Positions 1-6,834 of a DNA stretch of 9,593 nt are shown piece by piece; the stretch's first letter is position 1, and each line of letters opens with the position of its first letter. A model generated the notes under the pieces. It was given only the letters and a program-made list of their open reading frames with translations, did no database searches and was not told where the DNA came from. Source of the DNA: Lutibacter sp. (GTDB lineage: Bacteria; Bacteroidota; Bacteroidia; Flavobacteriales; Flavobacteriaceae). The position numbers were made by a program, and so were the translations under genes. The stretch spans positions 1 to 9,593 of the forward strand of contig SDWL01000053.1 in assembly GCA_004195315.1 (NCBI GenBank). Reading direction: 5' to 3'.

Positions 1-57
1 TAAATCATACAAGGAACTGTATTCACTAAATTTAATTTGTTGTTGTTGAAGTAGCAT
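1..57 (-). CDS. IS1182-family transposase, N-terminal fragment (cut by window edge)
   Basis: An open frame starts at the ATG read from base 57 leftwards and stays open to base 1, giving 19 residues: M-LLQQQQIKFSEYSSLYDL. This resembles the N-terminus of Bacteroidota IS1182-family DDE transposases, in which a short Q-rich opening is followed by a F-S-x-Y-x-x-L-Y-D segment. That match is from memory of the family, not a search. The catalytic DDE core would lie outside the window. The frame has the same direction as clpC and starts 113 bases beyond its stop, so the element would sit directly downstream of clpC. The end of the element (its terminal inverted repeat) must lie somewhere between about 58 and 170, but I cannot fix it without the other end. 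Alternative: an unrelated small ORF. Only 19 residues are visible, so confidence is moderate. Confidence 0.55.
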   Translation of the reverse strand, partial: MLLQQQQIKFSEYSSLYDL

Positions 58-71
58 CTATAAAAGAATAT

Positions 72-107
72 TTTTACTCTTTTAAGATACAAAAAAAAAG
101 AGTAAAA
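72..107 (-). other. AT-rich hairpin ahead of the transposase start
   Basis: Bases 72-83 (TTTTACTCTTTT) and 96-107 (AAAAGAGTAAAA) are perfect 12-base inverted repeats around a 12-base loop. The structure ends 14 bases before the putative transposase ATG at 57. Its right arm is also used by the clpC terminator hairpin at 91-131, so the two structures cannot form together. The structure is seen directly. A role in limiting read-through expression of the transposase is inference only. Confidence 0.35.
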
Positions 108-131
108 TCTTCGATTTATACTCCTTTTTTT
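91..131 (-). terminator. Rho-independent terminator behind clpC (possibly two-way)
   Basis: On the minus strand the RNA would fold GGAGTATAAATC / GAA / GATTTTACTC, with one bulged base, followed directly by nine U residues (A91-A99 on the plus strand). On the plus strand the same hairpin is followed by seven T residues (125-131), so it could also stop transcription arriving from the left. It lies 40 bases beyond the clpC stop codon, in the expected place for that gene. The stem is AT-rich, so strength is uncertain. Confidence 0.6.
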
Positions 132-170
132 ACTGTTTATGTCTTATTCGACTTTTTCAGTAGCCTCGAA

Positions 171-2705
171 TTACTCGGTCTTTTTTTTATCTTTTTTTAT
201 TATTATTGTTAATTCGTTTGTTTTTTCATCTAAATCCATAAAAATTGTATCACCCTCATTTAGTTTTGAATTTACGATCTCTTCAGCCAAAGTATCTTCA
301 ATATACTTTTGAATTGCACGCTTCAATGGTCTTGCACCATATTGTTTGTCAAAACCTTTATCTACAATATAATCTTTAGCTTTATCTGATAAACTAAGGT
401 GATAACCTAAATCTTCAATACGTAAAATTAGCTTGCTTAATTCAATATCAATAATTGAATGAATATCTTCTCGTTCCAGAACGTTAAATACAACAACATC
501 ATCAATTCTATTTAAAAATTCGGGTGCAAATGATTTTTTTAAAGCGTTCTCAATAACACTTTTTGCATTTGAATCAGATTGTGCAACTTTTGATGAAGTT
601 CCAAAACCAACACCAGTTCCAAAATCTTTTAACTGACGAGAACCAATGTTTGATGTCATTATAATAATGGTATTTCTAAAGTCAATTCTTCTGCCAAGGC
701 TATCAGTTATATGACCGTCATCTAATATTTGAAGTAACATATTAAACACATCAGGATGCGCTTTTTCAATTTCATCTAAAAGTACAACTGCATAAGGTTT
801 GCGTCTAATTTTCTCTGTTAATTGCCCGCCTTCTTCATATCCAACATATCCTGGAGGAGCTCCAATTAATCGAGAAATCGCAAATTTTTCCATGTATTCA
901 CTCATGTCAATTCTAACAAGCGCATCTTCATTATCAAATAATGTGGTAGCTAAAACTTTAGCAAGTTGTGTTTTACCAACTCCAGTTTGTCCTAAAAATA
1001 TAAATGAACCAATTGGTTTGTTCGGGTCTTTAAGTCCAACTCTATTTCTCTGAATAGCTTTAACAACCTTAGAAACTGCTTCGTCTTGGCCAATAACTTT
1101 TCCTTTAATTAAATTTGGTAAATCTTTTAATCTATGACTTTCAGCTTCTGCAACTCTATTTACTGGAATACCGGTCATCATTGAAACAACTTCAGCTACA
1201 TTATCTTCAGTAACAATTTCACGATTTAATTTTGAAGATTCTTCCCATCTTAGTTGTTCTGTTAGTAATAATCCTTCAATACGTTTTTCATCATCACGTA
1301 AACGAGCGGCTTCTTCGTATTTTTGTCCGTTTACAGCAGCAGATTTATCTTCTTTTATTTTTTCTAACTGAGCTTCTAAGCTTAACACTTCTTTAGGTAC
1401 TACAATATTTGTAATATGTATACGAGAACCAGATTCATCTAAAGCATCAATAGCTTTGTCTGGTAAAAAACGATCAGTCATATATCTATTCGTTAATTTT
1501 ACACAGGCTACAATTGCTTCATCTGTATAAGAAACATTGTGATGATCTTCGTATTTATCTTTTATATTTTGTAAAATTTGAATAGTTTCATCAACAGATG
1601 TAGGTTCTACAATAATCTTTTGGAATCGACGTTCTAAAGCGCCATCTTTTTCAATATTTGTGCGGTATTCATCTAAAGTTGTAGCGCCAATACATTGAAT
1701 TTCACCTCTTGCTAAGGCTGGTTTTAACATATTTGAGGCATCTAAAGATCCAGTTGCACCACCGGCACCAACAATGGTATGAATTTCATCGATAAACAAA
1801 ATGATATCGTCATTTTTTTCCAATTCATTCATCAAGGCTTTCATTCGCTCTTCAAACTGACCACGATATTTTGTGCCAGCAACTAAACTTGCTAAATCTA
1901 ACGAAACTATTCGTTTGTTAAATAATATTCGAGAAACTTTACGTTGTATTATGCGTAAAGCTAGACCTTCAGCAATGGCAGATTTACCAACTCCAGGCTC
2001 GCCAATTAACATTGGATTGTTCTTTTTTCTTCGACTTAAAATTTGAGAAACGCGTTCTATTTCCTTTTTTCTCCCAACTACAGGGTCTAACTTATCTTCT
2101 TCTGCTAAGCGGGTTAAATCACGCCCAAAATTATCTAAAACGGGTGTTTTAGACTTGGTTTCAGTAGGTTTTGAACTTTGGCTTTGTTCAAAGGGATTAG
2201 ATTTTGGCGTGTCAAAATCATCATCAGAAGGATTTTCTGCTTTTGGTAAATTTATTTCTTCGTTCAAATAAGTTTGCTTAAATACTGTTTTTATATCGTC
2301 ATAATTTACGCCAAAATTGTGAAATAGTTTAGTAGTGGGATCATTTTCATTGCGTAAAATGCATAACAATAAGTGTGCTGTATTTACAGATTCACTTTGA
2401 TAAAGCTTAGCTTCTAAGAAAGTAGTTTTTAATGCTTTTTCGGCTTGTCTTGTTAGATGCAAACTTTTCTTTTCATTTGCAAAATCAGTTGAAGGATTCG
2501 CAGGACTTAGTACCTCAATTTTTCTTCTTAAATGATCAAGATTAGTATCCAGCGAATTTAGAATCTCAATTGCTTTTCCAGTTCCTTTTCTTAAAAGTCC
2601 TAATATTAAATGTTCAGTGCCAATAAAATCATGACCCAAACGCAAGGCTTCTTCTTTACTGTATGCAATTACATCTTTAACTTTTGGTGAGAAATTATCG
2701 TCCAT
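171..2705 (-). CDS. clpC: ClpC-type AAA+ ATP-dependent unfoldase
   Basis: This is a complete 844-residue Clp/Hsp100 unfoldase, which unfolds proteins with ATP and feeds them to the ClpP peptidase in the cytoplasm. Domains in order: double Clp-N repeat (about 1-145), acidic/Ser-rich linker (155-187), first AAA+ module with Walker A GEPGVGKS (235-242), pore loop GTKYRG (277-282), Walker B ILFIDE (302-307) and RR at 359-360; UVR-like coiled middle domain (about 443-480); second AAA+ module with Walker A GQTGVGKT (572-579), pore loop GYVGY (619-623), Walker B VVLLDE (640-645) and LNRID (731-735). The VGF tripeptide at 699-701 fits the ClpP-docking loop. The UVR middle domain separates ClpC from ClpB and ClpA. 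An upstream ATG would add 17 residues, but the family opens with M-D-D-N-F-S-P, so I chose the start at 2705. No Shine-Dalgarno is visible. It ends in a short Lys-rich tail, KKDKKKTE. Confidence 0.96.
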   Translation of the reverse strand: MDDNFSPKVKDVIAYSKEEALRLGHDFIGTEHLILGLLRKGTGKAIEILNSLDTNLDHLRRKIEVLSPANPSTDFANEKKSLHLTRQAEKALKTTFLEAKLYQSESVNTAHLLLCILRNENDPTTKLFHNFGVNYDDIKTVFKQTYLNEEINLPKAENPSDDDFDTPKSNPFEQSQSSKPTETKSKTPVLDNFGRDLTRLAEEDKLDPVVGRKKEIERVSQILSRRKKNNPMLIGEPGVGKSAIAEGLALRIIQRKVSRILFNKRIVSLDLASLVAGTKYRGQFEERMKALMNELEKNDDIILFIDEIHTIVGAGGATGSLDASNMLKPALARGEIQCIGATTLDEYRTNIEKDGALERRFQKIIVEPTSVDETIQILQNIKDKYEDHHNVSYTDEAIVACVKLTNRYMTDRFLPDKAIDALDESGSRIHITNIVVPKEVLSLEAQLEKIKEDKSAAVNGQKYEEAARLRDDEKRIEGLLLTEQLRWEESSKLNREIVTEDNVAEVVSMMTGIPVNRVAEAESHRLKDLPNLIKGKVIGQDEAVSKVVKAIQRNRVGLKDPNKPIGSFIFLGQTGVGKTQLAKVLATTLFDNEDALVRIDMSEYMEKFAISRLIGAPPGYVGYEEGGQLTEKIRRKPYAVVLLDEIEKAHPDVFNMLLQILDDGHITDSLGRRIDFRNTIIIMTSNIGSRQLKDFGTGVGFGTSSKVAQSDSNAKSVIENALKKSFAPEFLNRIDDVVVFNVLEREDIHSIIDIELSKLILRIEDLGYHLSLSDKAKDYIVDKGFDKQYGARPLKRAIQKYIEDTLAEEIVNSKLNEGDTIFMDLDEKTNELTIIIKKDKKKTE

Positions 2706-2962
2706 AATTTTATGTTTATAATGTAAAATTAACTGATTTTTTTCTTTTTTTTGCACAAAAACAAAACCTCTTTTGTTAAACTTAAATATATAATCATATT
2801 TAGGGGTTGAATACGATTGATAATCAGAACGTTACAATGTTTTGTTTTAGTATTTTAATGTTGATAAATATTAAAAAAACAACGGGTTAAATAACTTGTA
2901 AAAAAGTGAAAAATTGTATATTGCTTTGTTAAAATATTACACTAAAACAAATTAAAAAACAT
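2706..2962. promoter_or_regulatory. Divergent promoter region between clpC and gyrA
   Basis: The 257 bases between the two divergent starts hold no gene. Small inverted repeats are visible: GATT-GAT-AATC at 2815-2825, an imperfect AACGTT-AC-AATGTT at 2828-2841, and an AT-rich one around 2780-2803 (AAATAT...ATATTT). They are candidates for operators but are short enough to be chance in such AT-rich DNA. On the clpC side I see no clean TTG/TAnnTTTG pair; the nearest -7-like words are TATATTTA and TAAGTTTA in the 2775-2795 stretch. I see no CIRCE-type long inverted repeat. Confidence 0.5.
2896..2928 (+). promoter_or_regulatory. Candidate gyrA promoter (Bacteroidota type)
   Basis: TTG at 2896-2898 is followed after 22 bases by TTGCTTTG at 2921-2928. 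This differs at one position from the Bacteroidota -7 consensus TAnnTTTG, and the spacing lies within the known range. Transcription would begin near 2935 and leave a leader of about 28 bases that is A-rich and lacks a Shine-Dalgarno, as usual in this phylum. Confidence 0.4.
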
Positions 2963-5488
2963 ATGGCAGACGGAGAAAAATTGATACCTATTAACATTGA
3001 AGATGAAATGAAATCTGCTTACATTGATTATTCAATGTCAGTTATTGTTTCAAGAGCTTTACCCGATGTGCGTGATGGTTTAAAACCTGTACACAGAAGA
3101 GTTTTATTTGGTATGCATGAGTTAGGAGTAAAAGCAACAGGATCTTATAAAAAATCAGCAAGAATTGTTGGGGAAGTACTTGGTAAGTATCACCCACATG
3201 GAGATACATCAGTTTATGACTCAATGGTACGTATGGCTCAAAATTGGAGTGTACGTTATATGATGGTTGATGGTCAAGGTAACTTTGGTTCTGTTGATGG
3301 TGATAGCCCAGCAGCAATGCGTTATACTGAGGTTCGAATGCAAAAAATATCGGAAGATATGCTTGCTGATATTGATAAAGATACTGTAGACCATAAGTTA
3401 AACTTTGATGACACATTAAATGAACCAACGGTTTTACCAACTCGTATTCCTAATTTATTAGTAAACGGAGCTTCTGGTATTGCAGTAGGAATGGCTACTA
3501 ATATGGCGCCTCATAATTTAACTGAAGTTATAAATGGTACGTTAGCATATATTGAAAACAGAGATATTGAAATTTCTGAATTAATGCAACATATTAAAGC
3601 TCCTGATTTCCCAACAGGCGGTATTATTTATGGTTATGAAGGTGTAAAAGAAGCTTTTGAAACTGGTAGAGGAAGAATTGTAATGCGTGCTAAAGCTACA
3701 ATTGAAGAAGTTCAAGGTAGAGAATGTATTATTGTTACTGAAATTCCTTATCAGGTGAATAAGGCAGAAATGATTAAGAAAACTGCTGACTTAGTAAATG
3801 AAAAGAAATTAGAAGGTATTTCTAATATTCGTGATGAATCGGATAGAAATGGGATGCGTATAGTTTATATTCTAAAACGTGATGCGATACCTAACATTGT
3901 TTTAAATAAATTATATAAATACACAGGTTTACAAACTTCATTTAGTGTTAATAATATTGCACTTGTTAATGGACGTCCACAACAATTAAATTTAAAAGAA
4001 TTAATTCATTATTTTGTAGAGCACAGACACGAAGTTGTTGTTAGAAGAACAGAATTTGAACTAAAAAAAGCAGAAGCCAGAGCTCATATTTTAGAAGGAT
4101 TAATTATAGCAAGTGATAATATTGATGAAGTAATTAAAATAATTAGAGCATCTTCAAATGCAGATGAAGCGAGAGAAAATTTAATTACTCGTTTTGAATT
4201 ATCTGAAATTCAAGCAAAAGCAATAGTTGAAATGCGTTTACGCCAATTAACTGGTTTAGAGCAAGATAAGCTAAGGGCTGAATATGAAGAGATTATGAAA
4301 TTAATTATCGACTTAAAAGATATTTTAGCAAATATTGATAGACGTTATGACATAATTAAAGGAGAATTAACGGATGTAAGAGATAAATATGGAGATGATC
4401 GTAGGTCAGTAATTGAATATGCGGGTGGAGATTTATCTATTGAAGATATGATTCCTAATTCTCAAGTAGTAGTAACTATTTCACATGCAGGTTATGTAAA
4501 ACGTACTAATTTAGATGAATATAAGGTTCAAAATAGAGGAGGTAGAGGTCAAAAAGGAGTTGCTACAAGAAATGAAGATTTCTTAGAACATTTATTCATA
4601 GGTACCAACCATCAATATATGCTATTCTTTACTCAAAAAGGAAAAGTATTTTGGATGCGAGTTTATGAAATACCTGAAGGAGGTAAAACTTCAAAAGGTA
4701 GAGCTATGCAAAATTTGGTTAATATTGAGCAAGATGATGTTGTTAAAGCATTTTTAGTAACCGAAGATTTGAAAAACGAAGAATATGTAAATAGTCATTA
4801 TATTATTATGGCAACTAAAAAAGGTCAGGTTAAAAAGACTTCTTTAGAGCAATATTCTCGTCCAAGAACTAATGGTATAAATGCAATTACCATTAAAGAT
4901 GACGATGAGCTTTTAGAAGCTAAATTAACAACAGGCGATAGTCAAATTATGATTGGTTTAAAATCTGGTAAATCAATTCGTTTTGAAGAAAGTAAAACAC
5001 GTCCAATGGGTAGAAATGCTTCTGGAGTTAGAGGGATTACTTTAAATCATAAAAATGATGAAGTTATAGGTATGATTGCCGTTAATGATATAGAAAGTGA
5101 TGTTTTAGTTGTTTCTGAAAAAGGATATGGAAAAAGATCCAGTTTAGAAGATTATAGAATTACTAACCGAGGAGGGAAAGGTGTTAAAACTATAAATGTT
5201 ACAGAGAAAACAGGTGGTTTAGTAGCTATTAAAGATGTTTCTGATGAAGATGATTTAATGATTATTAATAAATCAGGAATTACAATTAGACTGGCAGTAG
5301 CAGATTTACGTGTAATGGGACGTGCTACACAAGGTGTAAAATTAATAAATATTAAAGATAATGACTCTATTGCAGCAGTTGCAAAAGTATTGCATGAAGA
5401 AGAAGTAATAGATGAAGAAGAAAATGGCACGGAAATTGAAAATAGTAATGAAGAGAACAATAATGAAGAGAATACAAATCAAGAATAA
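2963..5488 (+). CDS. gyrA: DNA gyrase subunit A
   Basis: The 841-residue protein is the DNA-cleaving subunit of gyrase, which works as A2B2 with GyrB to add negative supercoils. Length and order are normal for the family: winged-helix and tower DNA-gate domain (about 1-355), coiled-coil and C-gate (about 355-495), then a beta-pinwheel that wraps DNA (about 500-810). Catalytic Tyr121 lies in AAMRYTE, and Ile173 in SGIAVGMATN matches the DNA-intercalating Ile of the family. The quinolone-determining segment reads HPHGDTSVYDSMVRM (77-91), with Thr82 and Asp86 at the positions of E. coli Ser83 and Asp87; I read this as wild type. The GyrA box is QNRGGRG (523-529), the classical form being Q-R/K-R-G-G-R/K-G. 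The last 32 residues (810-841) form an acidic, Asn/Glu-rich tail. The GyrA box argues against ParC. It probably shares a transcript with the TPR gene 10 bases downstream. Confidence 0.98.
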   Translation: MADGEKLIPINIEDEMKSAYIDYSMSVIVSRALPDVRDGLKPVHRRVLFGMHELGVKATGSYKKSARIVGEVLGKYHPHGDTSVYDSMVRMAQNWSVRYMMVDGQGNFGSVDGDSPAAMRYTEVRMQKISEDMLADIDKDTVDHKLNFDDTLNEPTVLPTRIPNLLVNGASGIAVGMATNMAPHNLTEVINGTLAYIENRDIEISELMQHIKAPDFPTGGIIYGYEGVKEAFETGRGRIVMRAKATIEEVQGRECIIVTEIPYQVNKAEMIKKTADLVNEKKLEGISNIRDESDRNGMRIVYILKRDAIPNIVLNKLYKYTGLQTSFSVNNIALVNGRPQQLNLKELIHYFVEHRHEVVVRRTEFELKKAEARAHILEGLIIASDNIDEVIKIIRASSNADEARENLITRFELSEIQAKAIVEMRLRQLTGLEQDKLRAEYEEIMKLIIDLKDILANIDRRYDIIKGELTDVRDKYGDDRRSVIEYAGGDLSIEDMIPNSQVVVTISHAGYVKRTNLDEYKVQNRGGRGQKGVATRNEDFLEHLFIGTNHQYMLFFTQKGKVFWMRVYEIPEGGKTSKGRAMQNLVNIEQDDVVKAFLVTEDLKNEEYVNSHYIIMATKKGQVKKTSLEQYSRPRTNGINAITIKDDDELLEAKLTTGDSQIMIGLKSGKSIRFEESKTRPMGRNASGVRGITLNHKNDEVIGMIAVNDIESDVLVVSEKGYGKRSSLEDYRITNRGGKGVKTINVTEKTGGLVAIKDVSDEDDLMIINKSGITIRLAVADLRVMGRATQGVKLINIKDNDSIAAVAKVLHEEEVIDEEENGTEIENSNEENNNEENTNQE
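5446..5475 (+). repeat. Two-copy 15-bp tandem repeat in the gyrA 3' end
   Basis: TAATGAAGAGAA occurs at 5446-5457 and again at 5461-5472, with a 15-base period. The period is a multiple of three, so gain or loss of a unit adds or removes five residues of the acidic tail (N-E-E-N-N / N-E-E-N-T) without a frameshift. Confidence 0.7.
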
Positions 5489-5498
5489 ACCAATTAAA

Positions 5499-6779
5499 AT
5501 GAGAAAACAAGTATTAATTCTGTCAGCATTATTTATAAGTATGACAGTATTTGGACAAAAAACGGAACTTAAAACTGCTGAAAAAGCAGTAAAAGTAAAT
5601 GATTTTGCTACTGCAATGACAGTTCTTAATCAAGTAGAGGGATTAATTGCCAATGCAGATCAAAAAACAACTGCAAAATTTTACTACCTAAAAGGAAAAG
5701 CATTGTATCAAAATGGTTCTGAAAATGCAGACATATTAAAAGTAGGAGAAGCATTTAATCAATTAATTGATTATGAAAAAGAAACAAATAAGCAAAAGTA
5801 CACAAATGAATTTGGTGAATTATTAAATAAGCTAATTAGTAAAGTTGCAGAATCAGCTTCAAGTGATTATAGCATAGCTTTAGAAACTAAAGAATCAGTC
5901 GATTATCTAAATGCAGCTAAAAAATTCAATCAAGTTTTTGCTCTTAGTCCAAGAGATACTTCTTTTTTAGATAACGCAGCTTTGGTATACTATTTTGGTA
6001 AAGATTATGAAACTTCTAAAAATTTATATATAAAATTATTGGAGTTGAATTATACTGGAATTACTACAATTTATGTTGCTACCAATAAAGAAGACGGTAA
6101 AGAAATTACTTTTAATGATAAAAAAGCAATGGATTTACAAGTGAAATTAGGACTTGCTGAAAATCCAAGAGAAGAAGCTAAAGATTCACGTAGGGAGTTT
6201 ATTTTTAAGAATTTATCACAAAATTATTCAGCTTTAGAAGATAATTCAAAAGCATTAGAAATTATTACTGAAGGAAGAGCTGAATTTCCTGAAAGTTATT
6301 CTTTATTAATTGATGAAGCTAATATTTATTATAAATTAGGCGATAATGATAAATTTAAAGAAAAATTAGAAGAGGCTATTACTATGAAGCCAACTGAACC
6401 AACTTTATACTATAATGTAGGTGTAATGAATATGGATCAAAAAAATATTGATGAAGCTATTAAATATTTTGAAAAAGCGATTGAATTAAAACCTGATTAT
6501 GGTGATGCTTATAACAATATTGGTGCTGCAATTATTGAAAAAGCAAATGCTATTATTGAAGAAATGAATAAAAGTTTATCGGATTTTAATAAATATGACA
6601 GATTACAAGCTGAACAATTTGAAATATATAGAGAAGCAATTCCATATTACGAAAAAGCCTATGAATTAGCTGATGATAATATTAGTATTATTCAAACATT
6701 AATGGGTTTATATGAAAATTTAGAAATGACTGAAAAACTAGATGAAATTAGATCAGTTTATGAGCAATTAAAAGGATAA
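5499..6779 (+). CDS. Exported tetratricopeptide-repeat protein
   Basis: The 426-residue product starts with a signal peptide: basic M-R-K, hydrophobic core VLILSALFISMTVF, then G-Q at 19-20, the usual flavobacterial cleavage context. The mature protein is therefore probably periplasmic or envelope-associated. It is alpha-helical with degenerate TPR-like units through 30-180, and clearer repeats at about 232-262, 267-299 and 301-333. The last is canonical (Tyr-x-x-Gly, DEAIKYFEKAIELKPD). A further unit lies near 375-415. TPR proteins bind other proteins; there is no catalytic motif, so the partner is unknown. The frame is open further upstream into gyrA, but the signal peptide fixes the start at 5499, 10 bases after the gyrA stop. 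The tight spacing and lack of a promoter point to co-transcription with gyrA. There is no lipobox Cys, so it is not a lipoprotein. Confidence 0.9.
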   Translation: MRKQVLILSALFISMTVFGQKTELKTAEKAVKVNDFATAMTVLNQVEGLIANADQKTTAKFYYLKGKALYQNGSENADILKVGEAFNQLIDYEKETNKQKYTNEFGELLNKLISKVAESASSDYSIALETKESVDYLNAAKKFNQVFALSPRDTSFLDNAALVYYFGKDYETSKNLYIKLLELNYTGITTIYVATNKEDGKEITFNDKKAMDLQVKLGLAENPREEAKDSRREFIFKNLSQNYSALEDNSKALEIITEGRAEFPESYSLLIDEANIYYKLGDNDKFKEKLEEAITMKPTEPTLYYNVGVMNMDQKNIDEAIKYFEKAIELKPDYGDAYNNIGAAIIEKANAIIEEMNKSLSDFNKYDRLQAEQFEIYREAIPYYEKAYELADDNISIIQTLMGLYENLEMTEKLDEIRSVYEQLKG

Positions 6780-6792
6780 TTTCAAAATATTC

Positions 6793-6834
6793 TTATATAA
6801 AAAAAGCTCACTTTTGTGAGCTTTTTTTATATAA
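6793..6834. terminator. Bidirectional Rho-independent terminator
   Basis: Bases 6793-6811 and 6816-6834 are perfect 19-base inverted repeats around the loop TTTT. The core is GCTCAC/GTGAGC, flanked by seven A residues on the left and seven T residues on the right, so either strand yields a hairpin followed by a U run. It lies 13 bases after the TPR gene stop and includes the stop codon (6827-6829) of the convergent NlpC/P60 gene. It therefore serves both operons. Confidence 0.9.

Noticed and set aside
2..49. Plus-strand tail of a convergent gene at the left edge
   Set aside because: The frame K-S-Y-K-E-L-Y-S... ends in C-C-C at TGA 47-49 and resembles nothing; the minus-strand transposase reading explains the same bases better.
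105..117. Small hairpin AAATC-TTC-GATTT taken as a separate element
   Set aside because: It is only the tip of the longer terminator stem at 91-131.
799..1053. Plus-strand open frame of 84 codons inside clpC
   Set aside because: It is antisense to the conserved second AAA+ module of ClpC and has no recognisable product; a shadow frame.
2706..2756. Upstream ATG adding 17 residues to ClpC
   Set aside because: The added residues (K/Q/H-rich) are unlike any Clp N-domain, and the family start M-D-D-N-F-S-P lies at 2705.
3191..3235. Quinolone-resistance mutation in GyrA
   Set aside because: Thr82 and Asp86 are both permissive wild-type residues for this position in several bacteria, including flavobacteria as I recall; no Ile, Phe, Leu, Asn or Gly substitution is seen.
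3042..3440. Minus-strand open frame of 132 codons inside gyrA
   Set aside because: It lies antisense to the most conserved part of gyrA, including the catalytic Tyr region, and its Leu/His/Gln/Tyr-rich composition reflects the reverse of GyrA codons.
5152..5460. Minus-strand open frame of 102 codons at the gyrA 3' end
   Set aside because: Ser/Ile/Phe-rich composition mirrors the gyrA coding strand; no start context or family signature.
5412..5498. Extended start for the TPR protein within gyrA
   Set aside because: It would put a Lys/Met-rich string before a clear signal peptide and overlap the gyrA acidic tail; ATG 5499 gives a normal signal peptide.
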